Assembly: GCA_017615125.1 (NCBI GenBank)
Contig: JAGAAS010000029.1
Coordinates: 124,001-188,000 of the forward strand
Source of the DNA: Bacteroidaceae bacterium
GTDB lineage: Bacteria; Bacteroidota; Bacteroidia; Bacteroidales; Bacteroidaceae
Direction: 5' to 3'
Length of the DNA: 64,000 bases
In this document: piece after piece, positions 61,197-64,000 of the stretch
Layout of the letters: each line of letters opens with the position of its first letter
Numbering within the stretch: position 1 is the first letter of the stretch
Notes under the pieces: model-generated
The model's database searches: none
What the model saw: only the letters and a program-made list of their open reading frames with translations
Told to the model about the DNA's origin: nothing
Made by a program: the position numbers and the translations under genes

Positions 61197-62234
61197 ATGA
61201 GCCAACTGATCATTCCTAAAGACTACCGCCCGCTGCTCGACATGCAGCAGACCGAACAAGGAATCAAGCAAATAAAGGATTTCTTCCAGCAAAACCTCTC
61301 CACCGAGCTGCGCCTGCACCGCGTCACCGCCCCTCTCTTCGTGCTGAAGGGACTCGGTATCAACGACGACCTCAACGGCGTTGAGCGCCCCGTCAGCTTC
61401 CCCATCAAGGATCTGGGGGATGCCCGCGCCGAAGTGGTTCACTCGCTGGCAAAATGGAAGCGGCTCACCCTCGCCGACTATCGCGTGAAGCCCGGCTACG
61501 GCATCTACACCGACATGAACGCCATCCGCGCCGACGAGGAGCTCGACAACCTCCACAGCCTCTACGTGGACCAATGGGACTGGGAGCGTGTGATGAACCC
61601 CGATGACCGCAACCTCGACTTCCTCAAGCGCACCGTCCGCCGCATCTATGCCGCCATGCTGCGCACCGAGTACATGATTAGCGAAGTCTATCCCGTGCTC
61701 ACCCCCTCGCTGCCCGACGAGATCCACTTCATCCACAGCGAGGAACTGCTGCAACGATACCCCGGGCTCGACGCCAAAGAGCGCGAGAACGCCATCGCCC
61801 GCGAGTACAAGTCGGTGTTCATCATCGGCATCGGAGGCAAGCTCTCCAACGGCGAGCCCCACGACCTGCGTGCCCCCGACTACGACGACTGGTCCACGCC
61901 CAACAGCGAAGGATACAAGGGGCTCAACGGCGACATCATCGTCTGGAACGACACCCTCGGGCGCTCCTTCGAGCTCTCCTCGATGGGCATTCGTGTCAAC
62001 AAGGAGGTCATGCTCCAGCAACTGCAAATCTGCGGGAAGGAAGAGAGAGAAAAACTCTACTTCCACCAGCGCCTGCTCTCCGGCGACCTGCCGCAGACCA
62101 TCGGAGGAGGTATCGGGCAGAGCCGTCTCTGCATGCTCCTGCTCAAGAAAGCACACATCGGCGAGATACAGGCCAGCATCTGGCCCGACGACATGCGACA
62201 GTCCTGCCAGCAAGCCGGCATACCTCTTATCTAA
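61197..62234 (+). CDS. asnA: Aspartate--ammonia ligase
   Basis: The 345-residue enzyme makes asparagine from aspartate, ammonia and ATP. It begins MSQLIIPKDYRPLLDMQQTE and has the AsnA blocks NDDLNGVERPVSF near residue 60, KWKRLTLADY near 88, SSMGIRV near 260 and GGGIGQSRLCMLLL near 303, related to class II tRNA-synthetase folds. The ATG is fixed by the conserved start, as the open frame upstream overlaps tatC. Confidence 0.97.
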   Translation: MSQLIIPKDYRPLLDMQQTEQGIKQIKDFFQQNLSTELRLHRVTAPLFVLKGLGINDDLNGVERPVSFPIKDLGDARAEVVHSLAKWKRLTLADYRVKPGYGIYTDMNAIRADEELDNLHSLYVDQWDWERVMNPDDRNLDFLKRTVRRIYAAMLRTEYMISEVYPVLTPSLPDEIHFIHSEELLQRYPGLDAKERENAIAREYKSVFIIGIGGKLSNGEPHDLRAPDYDDWSTPNSEGYKGLNGDIIVWNDTLGRSFELSSMGIRVNKEVMLQQLQICGKEEREKLYFHQRLLSGDLPQTIGGGIGQSRLCMLLLKKAHIGEIQASIWPDDMRQSCQQAGIPLI

Positions 62235-62290
62235 ATAGACGAAGCCTAGCAAGGAAACCCTACCGTCTACTACCAAAAAACGCTCTGCCT

Positions 62291-62953
62291 ATGAACGTAC
62301 GCATACACCCCAGCTGGCAAGCCGTGCTGCAAGAGGAGTTCGACAAGGACTACTTCGTACGCCTCACCGACTTCGTGCGTCAGGAGTACGCGCGCACGAC
62401 CATCTACCCTCCCGCCCGCCAGATCTTCAGCGCCTTCGACCACTGCCCCTTCGACAAGGTGCGCGTCGTCATCATCGGGCAGGACCCCTATCACGAGCCG
62501 GGACAAGCCAACGGGCTCTGCTTCTCGGTAGCTCCCGGCGTGCAGATGCCCCCCTCGCTCGTCAACATCTTCAAGGAGATCCAGAACGACTTAGGGAAGC
62601 CCTTCCCCCCCGACGGCGACCTCACCCGCTGGGCCGATCAGGGCGTCTTGCTGCTCAACGCCACGCTCACCGTGCAGGAGCACTACGCCGGCTCGCACCA
62701 GCGGCGCGGCTGGGAAGAGTTCACCGATGCCGTCATCCGCCTGTTGGACAGCCGGCGCGAGCATCTCGTCTTCATCCTCTGGGGTGCCTACGCGCAGAAG
62801 AAGGGCGCCTTCATCGACCGCACACGCCACCTCGTGCTACAGTCGCCCCATCCCTCCCCGCTGAGCGCCCATCAGGGCTTCTTCGGCAATCATCACTTCA
62901 GCCTCGCCAACCGCTACCTCACCGAGAACGGAATGGAGCCCATCGACTGGTAA
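62291..62953 (+). CDS. ung: Uracil-DNA glycosylase
   Basis: The 220-residue family 1 enzyme removes uracil from DNA. The catalytic water-activating motif is GQDPYHEPGQANGLCFSV at residues about 60-77, and the DNA-intercalation loop is HPSPLSAH near residue 188. The length is normal. It lies 56 nt after asnA and 19 nt before pyrH. Confidence 0.98.
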   Translation: MNVRIHPSWQAVLQEEFDKDYFVRLTDFVRQEYARTTIYPPARQIFSAFDHCPFDKVRVVIIGQDPYHEPGQANGLCFSVAPGVQMPPSLVNIFKEIQNDLGKPFPPDGDLTRWADQGVLLLNATLTVQEHYAGSHQRRGWEEFTDAVIRLLDSRREHLVFILWGAYAQKKGAFIDRTRHLVLQSPHPSPLSAHQGFFGNHHFSLANRYLTENGMEPIDW

Positions 62954-62972
62954 CTTTTTTATTCTTACATAT

Positions 62973-63680
62973 ATGAAATACAAACGTATACTTCTCAAGT
63001 TGAGCGGCGAAAGCCTGCAAGGAGAACAAGGATATGGCCTCGACGAGAAACGTCTGGCCGAGTACGCACAGCAGATCAAGGAGATCCACGATATGGGCGT
63101 CCAGATCGGCATCGTCATCGGAGGAGGTAACATCTTCCGCGGGCTCAGCGGCGTGGGACGCGGCTTCGACCGCGTCAAGGGCGACCAGATGGGTATGCTC
63201 GCTACCGTCATCAACAGCCTCGCCCTCAGCAGCGCTCTCGTTGGCGCAGGCGTTCCCGCACGCGTGTTCACAGCCATCCGCTTGGAGCCCGTAGGCGAGT
63301 TCTACACCAAGTGGCGCGCCATCGACTCGCTGGAGGCAGGCGAAGTGGCCATCTTCAGCGCCGGAACAGGCAATCCTTACTTCACCACCGACACAGGCTC
63401 ATCGCTGCGCGGCATCGAGATCGAAGCCGACGTCATGCTCAAGGGCACACGCGTCGACGGTGTATACACCGCCGACCCCGAGAAAGACCCCACAGCCACG
63501 AAGTTCTCCGAGATCACCTTCGACGAGGTCTACAACCGCGGGCTCAAGGTCATGGACCTCACCGCTACCACTATGTGCAAGGAAAACAACCTTCCCATCT
63601 ACGTCTTCAACATGGACGTTGTCGGGAACCTGCGCAAGGTCATCGAAGGAGAGCACATCGGCACCCTCGTACACAAGTAA
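62973..63680 (+). CDS. pyrH: UMP kinase
   Basis: The 235-residue enzyme phosphorylates UMP to UDP. It starts MKYKRILLKLSGESLQGEQG and has IGIVIGGGNIFRG near residue 45, FSAGTGNPYFTTDT near 130 and NMDVVGNLRKVIEG at the C terminus, all typical of the amino-acid-kinase-fold bacterial UMP kinase. It ends a tatC-asnA-ung-pyrH run and converges on a DUF1080 gene. Confidence 0.98.
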   Translation: MKYKRILLKLSGESLQGEQGYGLDEKRLAEYAQQIKEIHDMGVQIGIVIGGGNIFRGLSGVGRGFDRVKGDQMGMLATVINSLALSSALVGAGVPARVFTAIRLEPVGEFYTKWRAIDSLEAGEVAIFSAGTGNPYFTTDTGSSLRGIEIEADVMLKGTRVDGVYTADPEKDPTATKFSEITFDEVYNRGLKVMDLTATTMCKENNLPIYVFNMDVVGNLRKVIEGEHIGTLVHK

Positions 63681-63689
63681 TCGCCCTAT

Positions 63690-63719
63690 CCCTTCCAGGG
63701 AGTTGCCGCACGGCACTCC
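63690..63719. terminator. Hairpin between convergent pyrH and DUF1080 genes
   Basis: CAGGGAGT with TGCCG pairs with CGGCA and CTCCCTG (about 63697-63722), one bulged T. No T run; it may still separate the convergent genes. Confidence 0.45.
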
Positions 63720-63737
63720 CTGCAGGGCATAAGGAAG

Positions 63738-64000
63738 CTATAGCTCGCGTATCCAGATGTTGCGGAAACTGATGGGTGCGCTGGGGTCTCCGTGCGACTG
63801 CAGGCGGATGGGCCCTGCCGCGTGCTGCTCCTTGCGGGGAAGACCTATGTACTCGGTTGTTCCCAGTATCTCGACATTGTTCTGCACGAGGACGCCGTTG
63901 TGGAGCACCGTGACGCGCGGATAGTAGAGGTACGTGCCGTCTTTCTTGAATACCGGAGCGGTGTACACGATGTCGTACGTGTTCCACTCTCCCGGCTGGC
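63738..64000 (-). CDS. DUF1080-type protein, C-terminal part only
   Basis: The minus frame is open from the window edge to the stop at 63738-63740. The visible C-terminal part includes WNTYDIVYTAPVFKKDG, VTVLHNGVLVQNN and PISFRNIWIREL, which match the end of DUF1080 domains (compare RNIRIKLF in the gene at 58230). It is probably another secreted sugar-active protein. The N terminus lies beyond base 64000, so signal peptide and full domain cannot be seen. Confidence 0.8.
   Translation of the reverse strand, partial: QPGEWNTYDIVYTAPVFKKDGTYLYYPRVTVLHNGVLVQNNVEILGTTEYIGLPRKEQHAAGPIRLQSHGDPSAPISFRNIWIREL

Noticed and set aside
61143-62276. 377-codon minus-strand frame
   Set aside because: Antisense of asnA; composition (VVEVVELL, VVVVGG) is that of a shadow of a GC-rich gene.

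Overview
The window looks like a chromosome segment from a Bacteroidales bacterium, probably Prevotellaceae-like; the genus cannot be fixed from sequence alone. Three things point there. The gene set includes SprA/Sov of the type IX secretion system, a GSCFA protein, DUF1599, a DoxX/BT_3928-like protein, DUF5715 and tandem DUF1080/sugar isomerase genes. Promoters follow the Bacteroidetes form (TTTG about 19-21 nt before TAnnTTTG). Shine-Dalgarno sites are mostly weak. Core genes are moderately GC-rich, and two accessory stretches are clearly AT-richer.

Core layout. 1-7017: murF (cut by the window edge) and a GSCFA gene on the minus strand, then dxs-trkA-trkH. 12099-20632: a minus-strand ruvA-sprA-thioredoxin unit. 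21092-31187: ABC exporter, LytTR regulator, NAD kinase, pdxJ, an ExbB/ExbD/TonB unit, a DJ-1 protein, ispD and recG. 31663-36355: M23/LysM endopeptidase, DUF1599, DoxX-like protein, tpiA, a SPOR protein and folE. 36425-47333: dnaG, DUF5715, mnmA-xseA-xseB, a MATE transporter, a cytidylate-kinase-like protein, a phosphoesterase, a small periplasmic protein and a GH43 enzyme. 56047-64000: tRNA-Arg(CCG), tatA, a Tat-dependent Gfo/Idh/MocA oxidoreductase, a DUF1080 lipoprotein, a sugar isomerase lipoprotein, tatC, asnA, ung, pyrH and another partial DUF1080 gene.

Two accessory islands (about 7.1-12.0 kb and 47.5-56.0 kb) each begin with a paralogous WYL-domain regulator that has the same start region and the same -7 box. 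Island 1 carries a GIY-YIG-like/RAMA-like protein, an ASCH protein, an unknown protein and a probable structured RNA. Island 2 carries a HIRAN protein, a Sel1-repeat protein, an ADP-ribosylglycohydrolase operon with a duplicated unknown family, and a Fic protein flanked by 285-bp direct repeats that include the 3' part of tRNA-Arg. Three promoters in the two islands (before ASCH, before the RNA, before HIRAN) share a 19-bp palindrome, TGTYCCA-N5-TGARACA, ending exactly 10 nt before the -7 box. This suggests one regulon, possibly controlled by the WYL proteins.

The most unusual feature is a set of dispersed intergenic arrays with helically phased periods: CAACGCGTTG palindromes every 22 bp (four loci), CYTTCT modules every 21 bp (five loci), and TGTAC-N5-GTACA-type palindromes every 22 bp (two loci), plus an 11-bp array. 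They lie between ordinary genes and share a general leader/array/tail plan, like non-autonomous repeats or architectural binding sites.
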